Assembly (NCBI RefSeq): GCF_001544475.1
Contig: NZ_FCNW02000017.1
Location: 58,168-122,167 of the forward strand
Length of the DNA stretch: 64,000 nucleotides
Reading direction: 5' to 3'
From: Caballeronia humi
Lineage (GTDB): Bacteria; Pseudomonadota; Gammaproteobacteria; Burkholderiales; Burkholderiaceae
The notes beneath the pieces were generated by a model. The model saw only the letters and a list, made by a program, of their open reading frames with translations, was not told the DNA's origin and made no database searches. Shown here in pieces: positions 29,906-42,454 of this stretch (the first letter of the stretch is position 1; every line of letters begins with the position of its first letter). The translations under genes and the position numbers were made by a program.

Positions 29906-30377
29906 GATTCTTGTGTCGCCCGAAGGCGTGAGACTTGCGAGTTCTGCGCGGATTCGGTGGTTTGGCGCGGGAAACGCGAGCGTTGCAGGAGAGGCGAGGG
30001 CCGCCGCGATGGAAACAGGCGCGCGGCGTTTGCCCGATGAAAGCGCGCCATGATAGCGCCAAACGCGCCATCCCGGGACGCGCGCGCCATCGTCCGGAGG
30101 CCTCGCGTGCCCGTGAAAAGCCGCGCCCACAAGCGTTGCACCGGGATCGAAAAAATCCGCGACGATTGCGCCCTTAGTCGTTTTCAGGATGCCGGAGACG
30201 ACGACCAGGAAGGCGCGCCGGGCGGCATCGGCGGGCGCTTGCGGCTGGCCGCCCGGCCGATTTCGAGACACTTCCGGGTTATAATCCGGGTCTTCCTTTC
30301 GCCTCACGCCGCTTCGTTTGCAGGTTCAGGCTCGCAAACTACGAACGGCCCATCGACGTCATCGACGCACCGTCCCA
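29906..30377. other. 472-bp divergent intergenic region before purL
   Basis: This holds the start regions of the divergent DadA-like and purL genes. A consensus TATAAT at 30280-30285 points toward purL and is flanked by direct TCCGGG repeats, but no -35 of quality is visible. The rest is GC-rich, without gene-like codon use; long open frames across it are by-products of high GC. No purine riboswitch fold was recognised. Confidence 0.5.
30280..30285 (+). promoter_or_regulatory. Candidate -10 element of purL
   Basis: TATAAT, a perfect -10 hexamer, lies 92 bp upstream of the purL ATG. The sequence 17 bp upstream (CCGATT) is a poor -35, so an activator or a discriminator contribution would be needed. 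Confidence 0.45.
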
Positions 30378-33300
30378 ATGGCCCACTTCTCGTGTTTCCC
30401 CGGCGCTTCGGCCCTCTCCGATTTCCGTCAAACCCGTCTCCTTGAAACGCTCGCCCGCATCGACACGAACATCGTCGGCGTGCGCGGCCAGTTTCTGCAC
30501 TTCGTCAATTCCGCCGCGCCGCTCACCGATGAGGAAACCAGCCGCATCCACGCGCTGATGCACTACGGCGCGCCGTTCGAGGACCACAAGGAACGCGGCA
30601 ACGTCGAAACGTTCATGGTCGTGCCGCGTTTCGGCACGGTGTCGCCGTGGGCGAGCAAGGCGACCGACATCGCGCATCACTGCGGTCTCACGCAAGTGCG
30701 CCGGATCGAGCGCGGCGTCGAATACACGGTCGTCATGAAAAGCGGGCTGCTCGGCGGCAAAAAGACGCTCTCCGACGAAGCGCGCGCGCAAGTCGCGGCG
30801 GCGCTGCACGACCGCATGACCGAAAACGTCGCGCCCTCGCGCGATCATGCGCTGCATCTCTTCGACGAACTGCCGGCAAAGCCGCTGCAAACCGTCGATA
30901 TCCTCGCGAACGGGCGTAGCGCGCTGGAAGCGGCGAACCTGGAGCTGGGCCTGGCGCTCGCGGACGACGAAATCGATTATCTCGTCGATGCGTTCAAATC
31001 GCTCGAGCGCAACCCGACCGACGTCGAACTGATGATGTTCGCGCAGGCGAACAGCGAACACTGCCGCCACAAGATTTTCAATGGCGAGTGGACCATCGAC
31101 GGCGAAAAGCAGGACATTTCGCTCTTCCAGATGATCCGCAATACCGAAAAGCTGAACCACGAAGGCACGATCGTCGCGTATTCGGACAATTCCGCGATCA
31201 TGGCGGGCGGCGTCGCCGAGCGCTGGTTTCCGCGCGGCGCGAGCGAACACTACGAGCGCAACGTCGAACTCACGCACACGCTGATGAAGGTCGAGACGCA
31301 CAATCACCCGACCGCGATCTCGCCGTTCGCGGGCGCCGCAACTGGCTCCGGCGGCGAAATCCGCGACGAAGGCGCGACCGGCCGCGGGGCGCGTCCGAAG
31401 GCGGGTCTAGCGGGCTTCACGGTATCGAACCTCGATCTGCCGGACGCACGCCAGAAGTGGGAAAACGACCGCGACAGCGCGACGCCCGTGCCGCAACGCA
31501 ATCCCGCCGGCGAAAGCGCGCCGTACGGACGCCCGGACCGCATCGCGTCGCCGCTGCAGATCATGATCGACGGGCCGATCGGTGCGGCCGCGTTCAACAA
31601 CGAATTCGGCCGGCCGAACCTCGGCGGCTATTTCCGCACTTACGAGCAAAACGTCGCGGGGCGCGTGCGCGGCTATCACAAGCCGATCATGATCGCGGGC
31701 GGCATCGGCAACATTTCGGATCAGCACACGCACAAGCTGGATCTGCCGGCGGGCACGCTGCTGATCCAGATCGGCGGGCCGGGAATGCGCATCGGCATGG
31801 GCGGCGGCGCAGCGAGTTCGATGGCGACCGGCGCCAATACCGCCGAACTGGATTTCGACTCGGTCCAGCGTGGCAATCCCGAAATTCAGCGTCGCGCGCA
31901 GGAGGTAATTAACGCGTGCTGGCAGCTTGGCGAGAAGAACCCGATCCTGTCGATTCACGACGTCGGCGCGGGCGGGATTTCGAACGCATTCCCGGAACTC
32001 GTCGATGGCGCGGGCAAGGGCGCGGTGTTCGAACTGCGCAAGGTGCAACTCGAAGAAAGCGGCCTGTCGCCGCGCGAAATCTGGTCGAACGAGGCGCAGG
32101 AACGCTATGTTCTCGCGATCGCGCCCGCCGATCTTCCCGCCTTCGAGGCGATCTGCGAGCGTGAGCGCTGCCCGGTAGCGGTCGTCGGCGTGGCGAGCGA
32201 GGAGCGCGAACTGAAGCTGATCGACGACGAAAACGACGGCCAGCCGCCCGTCGACATGCCGATGGACGTGCTGCTCGGCAAGCCGCCGAAGATGCATCGC
32301 GACGTGCAGCGTGAATCGGCGAAGTTCGAGCCGATCGACGTGACCGGCGTGCCGCTGTCGGAAATCGCCGTCGACGTGCTGAAGCACCCGACGGTCGCGA
32401 GCAAATCGTTCCTGATCACCATCGGCGACCGTTCGGTCGGCGGCACGACCGCGCGCGACCAGATGGTCGGGCCGTGGCAAGTGCCGGTCGCCGACTGCGC
32501 GATCACGACGATGGACTACGCCGGCTACCGCGGCGAAGCGATGACGATCGCCGAACGCACGCCGCTCGCCGTCATCGACGCGCCCGCGTCGGGCCGCATG
32601 GCCGTTGGCGAGGCGGTGACGAACATCGCCGCCGCGCCGATCGAGTCGCTGAAGAAGCTGAAGCTGTCGGCGAACTGGATGGCTGCGTGCGGCAGCGCGG
32701 GCGAGGACGCCGCGCTCTTCGATACCGTCAAGGCCATCGGCATGGAACTGTGCCCGGCGCTCGGCATCAGCATTCCGGTCGGCAAGGATTCGCTGTCGAT
32801 GCGCACCAAGTGGCAGGACGCGACTGGAGCGGCGAAGGAAGTGGTGTCGCCGGTGTCGCTGATCATCTCGGCGTTCGCGCCGGTCGAAGACGTGCGCCGC
32901 CAGTTGACGCCGCAGTTGCGCCGCGATACCGACACCGTGCTGATCGCGATCGATCTCGGGCGCGGGCGCAATCGCCTGGGCGGCAGCATTTTCGCGCAGG
33001 TGACGCAGCAGGTCGGCGACACGGTGCCCGACGTCGACGATGCCGAGGACCTGAAGCGCTTTTTCACCGCGATCCAGTCGCTGAACGCCGATGGCAAGCT
33101 GCTCGCGTACCACGACCGATCGGACGGCGGCCTGTGGGCGACGGTCTGCGAGATGGCGTTCGCGGGGCACGTGGGCGTGTCGCTGAACGTCGATATGCTG
33201 ACGCTCGATCCGAACCACGAATCCGACTACGGTGACGCGAAGGACTGGGCGAAGCAGACGAGCGGCCGTCGCGACGATCGCACGATCCGCGCGTTGTTCG

Positions 33301-34415
33301 CGGAAGAACTCGGCGCGGTCGTGCAGGTGCGCGCAACCGATCGCGATGCGGTGCTCGTCGCGTTGCGCGAAAACGGTTTGTCGGCGTGTTCGCACGTGAT
33401 CGGCAAGCCGAACGAGCGCGACACCATCGAAATCTATCGCGACGCGAAGAAGATCTACGACGCGCCGCGTACCGAACTGCATCGCGCGTGGGGTGAAGTG
33501 AGCTGGCGCATCGCGCGTCTGCGCGACAACCCCGCCTGCGCCGACGCCGAATACGAAGCGCTCGCCGATGCGAACGATCCGGGTATCTCGCCCGTGCTGA
33601 CGTTCGATCCGGCGCAGGACGTGGCGGCGCCGTTCGTCAGCAGCGGCGCGCGTCCGCGAGTCGCGATCCTACGCGAGCAGGGCGTGAACTCGCATCTGGA
33701 AACGGCCTATGCGTTCGATCGCGCAGGCTTCGATGCGCACGACGTCCATATGAGCGACCTGCTCGAAGGGCGCGTCACGCTCGCGGACTTCGCGGGCGCG
33801 GTCGCGTGCGGCGGCTTTTCTTACGGCGATGTGCTCGGCGCGGGCGAGGGCTGGGCGAAGACGATCCGCTTCAACCCGCGTCTCGGTGACATGTTCGCGG
33901 CGTTCTTCGGCCGCACCGACACGTTCGCGCTCGGCATCTGCAACGGCTGCCAGATGATGAGCAGCCTGGCATCGATCATTCCCGGTGCCGACGCTTGGCC
34001 AAAGTTCACGCGCAACAAGTCCGAGCAGTTCGAGGCGCGTTTTTCGCTCGTGGAAGTCGAGAGTTCGCCATCTATTTTCTTCGCCGGCATGGAAGGGTCG
34101 CGGATTCCGGTGGCGGTCGCGCACGGCGAGGGTTTCGCGGATTTCTCGCAACAGGGCGAAGCATCGAAGGCGCTGGTGGCGATGCGCTACGTGGATCACC
34201 ACGGTCAGGCGACGGAGCGATATCCGTTCAATCCGAACGGGTCGCCGGAAGGGATCACGTCGGTGACGACGCCGGACGGGCGGTTCACAGTGCTGATGCC
34301 GCACACGGAGCGCGTGCATCGCAATGTGCAGATGAGCTGGACGCCGGAGGAGTGGACCACCGATGCGAGCCCGTGGCTCAGGGTGTTTCAGAATGCGCGG
34401 CGGTGGCTTGGTTGA
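30378..34415 (+). CDS. purL: Phosphoribosylformylglycinamidine synthase (large single-chain PurL)
   Basis: 1345 residues, the long gamma-proteobacterial-type FGAM synthase in which the synthetase and glutaminase are fused. The fourth step of purine synthesis converts FGAR to FGAM using glutamine and ATP. Visible parts: the N-terminal domain, the linker, [21 protein letters not shown]-binding [27 protein letters not shown], the second half-repeat with SHDVGAGG-like [11 protein letters not shown], and the C-terminal glutaminase with nucleophile C1188 ([12 protein letters not shown]). Start: the ATG at 30378 ([17 protein letters not shown]). The upstream in-frame extension is not conserved-looking. 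It ends before a bidirectional terminator. Confidence 0.97.
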   Translation: MAHFSCFPGASALSDFRQTRLLETLARIDTNIVGVRGQFLHFVNSAAPLTDEETSRIHALMHYGAPFEDHKERGNVETFMVVPRFGTVSPWASKATDIAHHCGLTQVRRIERGVEYTVVMKSGLLGGKKTLSDEARAQVAAALHDRMTENVAPSRDHALHLFDELPAKPLQTVDILANGRSALEAANLELGLALADDEIDYLVDAFKSLERNPTDVELMMFAQANSEHCRHKIFNGEWTIDGEKQDISLFQMIRNTEKLNHEGTIVAYSDNSAIMAGGVAERWFPRGASEHYERNVELTHTLMKVETHNHPTAISPFAGAATGSGGEIRDEGATGRGARPKAGLAGFTVSNLDLPDARQKWENDRDSATPVPQRNPAGESAPYGRPDRIASPLQIMIDGPIGAAAFNNEFGRPNLGGYFRTYEQNVAGRVRGYHKPIMIAGGIGNISDQHTHKLDLPAGTLLIQIGGPGMRIGMGGGAASSMATGANTAELDFDSVQRGNPEIQRRAQEVINACWQLGEKNPILSIHDVGAGGISNAFPELVDGAGKGAVFELRKVQLEESGLSPREIWSNEAQERYVLAIAPADLPAFEAICERERCPVAVVGVASEERELKLIDDENDGQPPVDMPMDVLLGKPPKMHRDVQRESAKFEPIDVTGVPLSEIAVDVLKHPTVASKSFLITIGDRSVGGTTARDQMVGPWQVPVADCAITTMDYAGYRGEAMTIAERTPLAVIDAPASGRMAVGEAVTNIAAAPIESLKKLKLSANWMAACGSAGEDAALFDTVKAIGMELCPALGISIPVGKDSLSMRTKWQDATGAAKEVVSPVSLIISAFAPVEDVRRQLTPQLRRDTDTVLIAIDLGRGRNRLGGSIFAQVTQQVGDTVPDVDDAEDLKRFFTAIQSLNADGKLLAYHDRSDGGLWATVCEMAFAGHVGVSLNVDMLTLDPNHESDYGDAKDWAKQTSGRRDDRTIRALFAEELGAVVQVRATDRDAVLVALRENGLSACSHVIGKPNERDTIEIYRDAKKIYDAPRTELHRAWGEVSWRIARLRDNPACADAEYEALADANDPGISPVLTFDPAQDVAAPFVSSGARPRVAILREQGVNSHLETAYAFDRAGFDAHDVHMSDLLEGRVTLADFAGAVACGGFSYGDVLGAGEGWAKTIRFNPRLGDMFAAFFGRTDTFALGICNGCQMMSSLASIIPGADAWPKFTRNKSEQFEARFSLVEVESSPSIFFAGMEGSRIPVAVAHGEGFADFSQQGEASKALVAMRYVDHHGQATERYPFNPNGSPEGITSVTTPDGRFTVLMPHTERVHRNVQMSWTPEEWTTDASPWLRVFQNARRWLG

Positions 34416-34435
34416 CGTGCTGTCTAGCCTGAAAT

Positions 34436-34476
34436 AACAATGCGGCCCCTTGTTTCCAAGGGGCCGCATTGTTTTG
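34436..34476. terminator. Bidirectional terminator between purL and the parvulin gene
   Basis: A perfect 16-bp stem (34436-34451 with 34458-34473) has a 6-nt loop, followed by T-rich sequence, between convergent genes. Confidence 0.9.
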
Positions 34477-34499
34477 TGGCCTGTACGTCAGCGGGTGAC

Positions 34500-35282
34500 T
34501 TACTTCACCACCGCCTTCTGCCGCAGCCCTTCCTCATACGACTGCAGCTTCTCCTGCTGAATCTGCTGCGCGATCTGCGGCTTCACCTGCTCCAGCGGCG
34601 GCGGCGGAGTCTCACGCGAATCATCGAGACGAATGATGTGCCAGCCGAACTGCGTTTTCACCGGTTCCGGCGTCACTTCACCCTTCTTGAGCTTCTGCGC
34701 GGCAGCGCCGAATTCAGGCACATAAGCCTGCGGGCTCGACCAGTCCAGATCGCCGCCGTTCTTGCCCGATCCCGGGTCCTTCGAATATTCCTTCGCCAGA
34801 TCCTCGAAGCTCGCGCCCGCCTTGATCTTCGCGATCAGATCCTTCGCCTGCGCTTCGTCCTCGACGAGGATGTGATGCAGATGCAGTTCCTTGCCGCCGC
34901 CCGCCTGCTTCACGAGCTCGTCGTAGCGCGCCTTGATCTCGGCATCGGTCGGCGCGTGGGTCTTCACGAAGTCTTCGATCAGCGCGCGCAGCACCACTGT
35001 CTGCTGTGCGACGGCGAGTTGCGCCTTCACGTCCGGACGCATCGCGATGCCGCGACGATTCGCTTCCTGCATCAGGATTTCGCGATTGATGAGTTCCTCA
35101 CGCACGGCCGCCTGCAATTGCGGCGAGTCCTTCTGACCCTGCTGGACGAGCTGGCCGACGAGCGCGTTCGCACGCGCAGTCGGAATCGGCGTGCCGTTCA
35201 CGACGGCGATGTTTTGCGCGTAAGCGGGCACCGCCGCGAACGCAGCCAGCAACACCCAGAGACGGGTTTTTTTCAAAGTCAT
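34500..35282 (-). CDS. Periplasmic parvulin-type peptidyl-prolyl isomerase (PrsA/SurA-like)
   Basis: 260 residues. A Sec signal peptide ends AVPAYAQN. A SurA-N-like helical segment (about 25-120) is followed by a parvulin domain with ELHLHHILVEDEAQAKDL, FEDLAKEYSKDPGSGKNGGDLDW and FGWHIIRLDD, and then a Gln-rich C-terminal helix. It should assist folding of exported proteins. The start ATG at 35282 has AGGAAC upstream. It is the last gene of a leftward group with bolA-like, yciB, msrB and selO. Confidence 0.93.
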   Translation of the reverse strand: MTLKKTRLWVLLAAFAAVPAYAQNIAVVNGTPIPTARANALVGQLVQQGQKDSPQLQAAVREELINREILMQEANRRGIAMRPDVKAQLAVAQQTVVLRALIEDFVKTHAPTDAEIKARYDELVKQAGGGKELHLHHILVEDEAQAKDLIAKIKAGASFEDLAKEYSKDPGSGKNGGDLDWSSPQAYVPEFGAAAQKLKKGEVTPEPVKTQFGWHIIRLDDSRETPPPPLEQVKPQIAQQIQQEKLQSYEEGLRQKAVVK

Positions 35283-35370
35283 CGGAAGTTCCTAATCAGG
35301 CAAAACATGCCCTGCGAGGCGAGTTAAAAAAACGGGTGGAGGCAACAAAAATCGGAAACTGCGGGGACGA

Positions 35371-35688
35371 TCATTCGAACTGTTGTGAGAATTCTTCGGG
35401 CGTATAAGCCTTGATCGCGAGCGCATGAACGCCGCGCCGCATCTCCTCGGCCAGCGCATCATACACCAGCCGGTGCCGCGCCACGCGGGGCTTGCCGGCA
35501 AATTGCGCCGAGACGATCGTCACCGTATAGTGGCTTCCCGATGCCGCTCCGGCGTGACCCGCATGGGCGGCGCTGTCGTCTTCGATGTGAAGGGAAACAG
35601 GCGCAAGCGCCGTGTTCAGACGCGCTTCGAGATGCGCGATCTTGTCCGCAGCGGAGGCGCTCATGAAGTCGCCCAGATGATGAGTCAT
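35371..35688 (-). CDS. BolA family protein
   Basis: 105 residues. The BolA fold is indicated by [45 protein letters not shown] and ending [13 protein letters not shown]. BolA proteins pair with monothiol glutaredoxins in iron-sulfur cluster handling. The conserved cysteine of the BolA1 type is not evident; the invariant RHRLVY histidine is present. The ATG at 35688 overlaps the stop of the upstream yciB gene (ATGA), which indicates translational coupling; a second ATG at 35664 is possible. Confidence 0.9.
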   Translation of the reverse strand: MTHHLGDFMSASAADKIAHLEARLNTALAPVSLHIEDDSAAHAGHAGAASGSHYTVTIVSAQFAGKPRVARHRLVYDALAEEMRRGVHALAIKAYTPEEFSQQFE

Positions 35689-36221
35689 CGCTCGTCCTCC
35701 TTCATGTGTTTGGCGAGCCACAGGCTTTGCAGCACGATGAACACGAACAGGCACCCGGTCGCGCCGAAGAGCTTGAAGTTCACCCACTGGTCGGTCGTGA
35801 AGTTGTACGCGACGAACAGATTGACGATCCCGAGAATCGCGAAGAACACTGCCCACGCGATGTTCAACTGTCCCCACACGCGATGCGGCAGCACGATCTG
35901 CTTGCCCATCATCGCTTCGATCAGGTTTTTCTTGAAGGCGAGCTGCGAGATGATCAGCGCGACCGCGAATAGCCAGTAGAGCGCGGTAGGCTTCCACTTG
36001 ATGAACGTGTCGTTGTGCAGCACGAGCGTCGCGCCGCCGAACACGACGACGACGCCAAGGCTCACCCACAGCATTGCATCGACCTTGCGATGCCGGAACG
36101 CAACCCACGCGATCTGCACGAGCGTGGCCACGATGGCGACCGCGGTCGCCGTGTAGATGCCCCAGATCTTGAATGCGACGAAAAAGAGAATGATCGGGAA
36201 CAGATCGAACAGAAATTTCAT
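35685..36221 (-). CDS. yciB: Inner-membrane septation protein YciB/IspZ
   Basis: 178 residues with about five membrane helices, starting [30 protein letters not shown]. The family blocks [24 protein letters not shown] and [16 protein letters not shown] are present. YciB affects cell-envelope integrity and septation. Coupled to the BolA gene by a 4-bp ATGA overlap. The upstream in-frame extension to 36587 covers the msrB region and is rejected. Confidence 0.94.
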   Translation of the reverse strand: MKFLFDLFPIILFFVAFKIWGIYTATAVAIVATLVQIAWVAFRHRKVDAMLWVSLGVVVVFGGATLVLHNDTFIKWKPTALYWLFAVALIISQLAFKKNLIEAMMGKQIVLPHRVWGQLNIAWAVFFAILGIVNLFVAYNFTTDQWVNFKLFGATGCLFVFIVLQSLWLAKHMKEDER

Positions 36222-36255
36222 GGGCGTTCGGACGAGGAGGACGTGAGCTTGAAAA

Positions 36256-36304
36256 GCACGCGTCGTTCGCCATGAGCTTTCAGGCCCGTGCGAACGACGC
36301 GTGC
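36256..36304 (-). terminator. Terminator hairpin of msrB
   Basis: A perfect 15-bp inverted repeat (36256-36270 with 36290-36304) has a 19-nt loop. Read on the minus strand it is followed by TTTTC, 28 bp after the msrB stop. Confidence 0.7.
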
Positions 36305-36331
36305 AGGTCGACCGGCGTGCGGTCGCGGGGA

Positions 36332-36754
36332 TTACTTGGGTTCGAATTGTAGCGCAGCCGAGTTGATGCAATAGCGCAGGCCGGTCGGCGCGGGGCCGTC
36401 CTCGAACACGTGGCCGAGGTGCGCGCCGCAATTCTTGCACTGCACTTCGATGCGCAGCATGCCGTGCGCGCGGTCCGTTTTCTCCGCGATCACTTCGCCG
36501 TTGATCGGCTTGAAGTAGCTCGGCCAGCCGCAACCGGCGTCGAACTTGGTGTCGGATTCGAAGAGCGGCGTGCCGCAGCAGACGCAATCGTAGACGCCGC
36601 GTTCGGTGTGGTCCCAGTACTCGCCGGTGAACGGCCGCTCGGTGGCGGCGTGGCGCGTGACCTGATACTGGATGTCGGACAGTTCCCGGCGATACGTCTC
36701 GTCGTCCTTTTGCAGCGGGGCCGCGCCTTCGCGGGTGAGGTCGTCTCTGTTCAT
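36332..36754 (-). CDS. msrB: Peptide-methionine (R)-S-oxide reductase MsrB
   Basis: 140 residues. It repairs methionine-R-sulfoxide in proteins. The catalytic C129 lies in [11 protein letters not shown], and the zinc-binding cysteines are C57/C60 (DCVCCG) and C106/C109 (CKNC). C75 in AGCGWPS can serve as the resolving cysteine. The ATG at 36754 has AAGGAT upstream. It lies 57 bp downstream of selO on the same strand, giving a small redox-repair neighbourhood. Confidence 0.97.
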   Translation of the reverse strand: MNRDDLTREGAAPLQKDDETYRRELSDIQYQVTRHAATERPFTGEYWDHTERGVYDCVCCGTPLFESDTKFDAGCGWPSYFKPINGEVIAEKTDRAHGMLRIEVQCKNCGAHLGHVFEDGPAPTGLRYCINSAALQFEPK

Positions 36755-36811
36755 ATCAATCCTTTCGTCTTTATTGATCGGCCTGGGTGGCTAGCTGATA
36801 TATGGGCGCTT

Positions 36812-38386
<1,575 letters not shown>

Positions 38387-38499
38387 ATTGAGCGCCTCTG
38401 GGTTAAACGATATTGTAAGTCCGCGCCCGCGGGCCTGCAGGAGCCGCGCGGCATAAGCCTTGCGCACTTCCGAAGCCCGCATCAACGAGGACATTGCCC

Positions 38500-40170
38500 A
38501 TGACGTCGCCGCTTTACGGCCAGATGATGGATGTACCGCTGCTCGCTTCGTCGCTGTTGTCTCACGCCGCGCGGCATTTCGGCGATACGGAGATCGTGTC
38601 GCGCCGTATCGAAGGCGATATCCACCGCTATACCTACCGCGATTGCGAGAAGCGCGCGAAGCAACTTGCGCAGGCGCTGATCGCGCTGGGCGTGGAACCC
38701 GGCGACCGCATCGGCACGCTCGCGTGGAACGGCTACCGGCATCTCGAGTGCTATTACGGCACGACCGGCATGGGCGCCGTGTGCCACACGATCAACCCGA
38801 GGCTTTTCCCGGACCAGATCGCCTTCATCATCGATCATGCCGACGACGCCTACGTCTGCTTCGACATGACCTTCGCGCCGCTCGTCGACATCATCGCGCC
38901 GCAGTGTCCGAAGGTGAAAGGCTGGATCGCGCTCGGCGATGCGTCGTGTATCGGCGAGCATCTCGGCCAGTATCTCGGCAACATGGAGCAGCCGGTGCTG
39001 AGCTACGAAACGCTCGTCACCGCGCAGGACGGCAACTACGAATGGCCGCAGTTCGACGAGCGCACGGCATCGTTTCTCTGCTACACGTCGGGCACGACCG
39101 GCAATCCGAAGGGCGCGCTCTATTCGCATCGATCGACGGTGCTGCATGCCTACGGTGCCGCGCTCCCCGACGCGATGGGCGCCTCGTCCAGCGATTCGAT
39201 CCTGCCCGTCGTGCCGATGTTTCATGTCAACGCGTGGGGCATTCCGCACGCGGCGCCGCTCGTCGGCGCGAAGCTTGTGTTTCCGGGCAAGGACCTCGAC
39301 GGCAAATCGCTCTACGAACTGATGGAAAGCGAAGGGGTCACGTATTCGGCGGGCGTGCCGACCGTGTGGCTCGCGCTTCTCAACTACATGAAGCAGGCGG
39401 ACGTGCGGTTTTCGACGCTCAAGCGCACGGTGATCGGCGGCTCCGCGTGTCCGCCGGCGATGCTGCGCACGTTTGAAGACGACTACGGCGTCGAGGTGAT
39501 CCACGCCTGGGGCATGACGGAGATGTCGCCGCTCGGCACGCTTGCGCGCCTGAGCTGGAAGCAGAAGCAGCGCTCGCCCGATGAACAGCGCGCCTCGCGG
39601 GAGAAGCAGGGGCACGTGATCTTCGGTGTCGATATGAAAATCGTCGGAGAGGAGGGTCAAGAACTGCCGTGGGATGGCCGCGCATTCGGCGATCTCTACG
39701 TGCGCGGTCCGTGGGTGATCGACCGTTATTTCCGGCGCGATGAGTCGCCGCTCGTCGACGGGTGGTTTCCGACCGGCGACGTATCGACCATCGACGCCGA
39801 CGGCTTCATGCACATCACCGACCGCAGCAAGGACGTGATCAAGTCGGGCGGCGAGTGGATCAGTTCGATCGACCTGGAGAACATCGCGGTGTCGCATCCG
39901 CAGGTGGCCGAGGCGGCGTGCATCGCGTGCTCGCATCCGAAGTGGACGGAGCGGCCGCTGATCGTCGCGGTTTTGCGCCCGGACGCGACGCTGACGCGCG
40001 ACGAACTGCTCGCGTACTACGACGGCAAGGTCGCAAAATGGTGGGTCCCGGACGACGTCGTCTTCGCCGACGAACTTCCGCACACCGCCACGGGCAAGCT
40101 GCAAAAGCTGCGGCTGCGCGAGATTTATCGTAACCACGTGTTGCCGGACGTCGCCGAGAAGGCTGTCTGA
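38500..40170 (+). CDS. Acyl-CoA synthetase (AMP-forming; 3-methylthiopropionyl/medium-chain type)
   Basis: 556 residues of the ANL superfamily. The P-loop-like A3 motif is [19 protein letters not shown]5 is [12 protein letters not shown]7 is [35 protein letters not shown] and A10 is [15 protein letters not shown] with the catalytic Lys. [25 protein letters not shown] sequence resembles DmdB/fatty-acid ligases. The substrate is a carboxylic acid, probably medium-chain; the exact one is unknown. The ATG at 38500 has GAGGA upstream. It is divergent from selO and precedes the beta-oxidation run, but a hairpin and a promoter separate it from the next gene. Confidence 0.9.
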   Translation: MTSPLYGQMMDVPLLASSLLSHAARHFGDTEIVSRRIEGDIHRYTYRDCEKRAKQLAQALIALGVEPGDRIGTLAWNGYRHLECYYGTTGMGAVCHTINPRLFPDQIAFIIDHADDAYVCFDMTFAPLVDIIAPQCPKVKGWIALGDASCIGEHLGQYLGNMEQPVLSYETLVTAQDGNYEWPQFDERTASFLCYTSGTTGNPKGALYSHRSTVLHAYGAALPDAMGASSSDSILPVVPMFHVNAWGIPHAAPLVGAKLVFPGKDLDGKSLYELMESEGVTYSAGVPTVWLALLNYMKQADVRFSTLKRTVIGGSACPPAMLRTFEDDYGVEVIHAWGMTEMSPLGTLARLSWKQKQRSPDEQRASREKQGHVIFGVDMKIVGEEGQELPWDGRAFGDLYVRGPWVIDRYFRRDESPLVDGWFPTGDVSTIDADGFMHITDRSKDVIKSGGEWISSIDLENIAVSHPQVAEAACIACSHPKWTERPLIVAVLRPDATLTRDELLAYYDGKVAKWWVPDDVVFADELPHTATGKLQKLRLREIYRNHVLPDVAEKAV

Positions 40171-40187
40171 TTTATCTCGTCTCGGAA

Positions 40188-40210
40188 CCGGGCCGCGCTC
40201 GAAGGCCCGG
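40188..40210 (+). terminator. Hairpin after the acyl-CoA ligase gene
   Basis: CCGGGCC (40188-40194) pairs with GGCCCGG (40204-40210), 18 bp after the stop codon. The T-run is weak, so termination is only probable. Confidence 0.45.
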
Positions 40211-40242
40211 GTAAATCCCCATCCTCGATTATCCGCACAAAA

Positions 40243-40271
40243 TTGAACGATCGTTCTCTTTTGTGTATTCT
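40243..40271 (+). promoter_or_regulatory. Promoter with overlapping perfect palindromic operator before the beta-oxidation run
   Basis: TTGAAC (40243-40248) and TATTCT (40266-40271) are spaced by 17 bp. The 12-bp palindrome GAACGATCGTTC (40245-40256) overlaps the -35 hexamer and the spacer. Such sites are typical of TetR-family repressors that control fatty-acid genes; no regulator gene is adjacent, so the binder is unknown. Confidence 0.6.
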
Positions 40272-40360
40272 GACGCGGTCGCTCAAAATAACCCGAGACA
40301 CCTTGACGCCTGGGACCCTTTCGGTCACGGGCGCACTCGCATCGCATGGAGGCAGACGAA

Positions 40361-42445
40361 ATGGCAGTGGATTACGCAGTCCGCGACGGCATCGCCGTCA
40401 TCACGCTCGACAACCCGCCGGTCAACGGCCTGGGGCATTCCACGCGGCTCGGGATCGTGGAAGGCATCGAGCGGGCGCGCGGCGATGCGTCGGTGAGCGC
40501 CGTCGTCATTACGGGCGCTGGCCGGGCGTTTTCCGGCGGCGCCGACATCACCGAATTCAACACGCCGAAAGCGACGCAGGAGCCGACGCTGCACACCGTC
40601 ATCAAGGCGGTCGAGGGCAGCGCGAAGCCGGTCGTCGCGGCGATTCACAGCGTCGCGATGGGCGGCGGCCTGGAACTCGCGCTCGGCGCCCACTTCCGCG
40701 TGGCCGCGCCGGGCGCGCAGATCGCGCTGCCCGAAGTGAAGCTCGGTATTCTGCCGGGCGCGGGCGGCACGCAGCGCCTGCCGCGCGCGGTCGGCCTCGA
40801 AACCGCGCTGAACATGATCGTGTCGGGCGCGCCGGTGTTGTCCGAGAAGCTCGCGGGCACGGCATTGTTCGACCGCATGGCCGAAGGCGATCTCCTCGAC
40901 GACGCCGTTGCGTTTGCAAAGCAAGTCGGCGCGCAAGATGGTCCGCATCCGAAGGTGCGCGATTCCACCATCAAGCATCCGAACGCCGAGGGCTTCATCC
41001 AGTTCGCACGCAACAGCGTCGCGACGATCGCGAAGGACTTTCCGGCGCCGCACAAGTGCATCGATGCAATCGAGGCCGGGGTCAAGAACGGCTTCGAGCG
41101 CGGCCTCGCCTTCGAGCGCGAATGCTTTCTCGCGCTCGTGCAGACGCCCGAGAGCCGCGCGCTGCGGCACGCGTTCTTCGGCGAGCGCGCGGCGGGCAAG
41201 ATCGCCGACGTGCCGTCGAGTACGCCAGTGCGCACGATCGCGCGCGTCGGCGTGATCGGCGCGGGGATGATGGGCGGCGGCATCGCGATGAACTTCGTCA
41301 ACGCGGGGCTGCCCGTCACGCTGCTGGAGACGAAGCAGGACGCGCTCGAGCGCGGCGTCGCGACGATTCGAAAGAACTTTGAAGCGCAGGTGAAGAAGGG
41401 CAAGCTCACGACGGAGAAGGTCGAAGAGCGGATGGCTTTGCTTAAGCCCACGCTCGCTTACGACGATCTGGCCGAAGCCGATCTCATCATCGAAGCCGTG
41501 TTCGAGGAACTCGGCGTGAAGGAACAGGTTTTCAGGAAGATCGATGAAGTCGCGAAGCCGGGCGCGATCCTCGCATCGAACACGTCGACGCTCGATTTGA
41601 ACGCCATCGCCGCGTTCACGAAGCGTCCCGAGGACGTGGTCGGCATGCACTTCTTCAGCCCGGCGAACGTGATGAAACTGCTCGAAGTCGTGCGCGGCGA
41701 GAAGACCGCGAAGGACGTGCTCGCCACCGTCATGCAGGTCGCGAAGAAGATCAAAAAGACCGCGGTGGTCTCGGGCGTGTGCGACGGTTTCATCGGCAAC
41801 CGGATGATCGAGCAGTACGTGAGGCAGGCGCTTTTCATGCTCGACGAAGGCGCGCTGCCCGCGCAGATCGATCGCGCGATCGAGAAGTTCGGCTTCGCGA
41901 TGGGACCGTTCCGCATGAGCGATCTCGCGGGCAACGATATCGGCTGGGCGATTCGCAAGCGGCGCTATCAGGAACAGCCGGAGCTGCATTACTCGCGTAT
42001 CGCGGATCGCCTGTGCGAGGCCGGACGCTTCGGCCAGAAGACGGGCGGCGGCTGGTACGACTACAAAGCGGGCGAACGCAACGCATTGCCGTCGAAACTC
42101 GTCGACGACATGATCGTCGCGCATTCGAAGGAGCTGGGCGTCGAGCGCCGGAAGATCTCCGACGATGAAATCGTCGAGCGGCTCGTGTTTTCGCTCGTCA
42201 ACGAAGGCGCGAAGATTCTGGATGAAGGGATCGCGTCGAAGGCATCGGACATCGACATGGTGTATCTCACCGGCTACGGCTTTCCGCTCTATCGCGGCGG
42301 CCCGATGCTGTACGCCGATACGGTCGGCCTCTACAACGTCGAGCGCGCGATGCGCAAGTATGCCGCGCGGCCGAACGGCGATGCCTGGGCACCGGCCAGG
42401 CGCGTGACGGAGCTTGCGTCGCAAGGCAAAGGCTTCACCAGCTAA
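40361..42445 (+). CDS. FadB-type bifunctional enoyl-CoA hydratase / 3-hydroxyacyl-CoA dehydrogenase
   Basis: 694 residues. The N-terminal crotonase domain (about 1-190) has GAGRAFSGGADITEF and HSVAMGGGLELALGAHFRVA, with IALPEVKLGILPGAGGTQRLPR. The NAD-binding domain starts RVGVIGAGMMGGGIAMNFVNAGLPVTLLE (about 295), with HFFSPANVMKLLEVV, followed by two HAD C-terminal domains including GFIGNRMI. It catalyses hydration and oxidation in beta-oxidation. Start: the ATG at 40361 has GGAGG ideally spaced; the ATG at 40346 contains that ribosome binding site. First gene of a rightward run. Confidence 0.94.
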   Translation: MAVDYAVRDGIAVITLDNPPVNGLGHSTRLGIVEGIERARGDASVSAVVITGAGRAFSGGADITEFNTPKATQEPTLHTVIKAVEGSAKPVVAAIHSVAMGGGLELALGAHFRVAAPGAQIALPEVKLGILPGAGGTQRLPRAVGLETALNMIVSGAPVLSEKLAGTALFDRMAEGDLLDDAVAFAKQVGAQDGPHPKVRDSTIKHPNAEGFIQFARNSVATIAKDFPAPHKCIDAIEAGVKNGFERGLAFERECFLALVQTPESRALRHAFFGERAAGKIADVPSSTPVRTIARVGVIGAGMMGGGIAMNFVNAGLPVTLLETKQDALERGVATIRKNFEAQVKKGKLTTEKVEERMALLKPTLAYDDLAEADLIIEAVFEELGVKEQVFRKIDEVAKPGAILASNTSTLDLNAIAAFTKRPEDVVGMHFFSPANVMKLLEVVRGEKTAKDVLATVMQVAKKIKKTAVVSGVCDGFIGNRMIEQYVRQALFMLDEGALPAQIDRAIEKFGFAMGPFRMSDLAGNDIGWAIRKRRYQEQPELHYSRIADRLCEAGRFGQKTGGGWYDYKAGERNALPSKLVDDMIVAHSKELGVERRKISDDEIVERLVFSLVNEGAKILDEGIASKASDIDMVYLTGYGFPLYRGGPMLYADTVGLYNVERAMRKYAARPNGDAWAPARRVTELASQGKGFTS

Positions 42446-42454
42446 GGATCCGCG

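Noticed and set aside
29906..30307. 134-codon extension of the DadA-like gene
   Set aside because: The Rossmann motif begins right after the ATG at 29905, and the extension covers the purL promoter.
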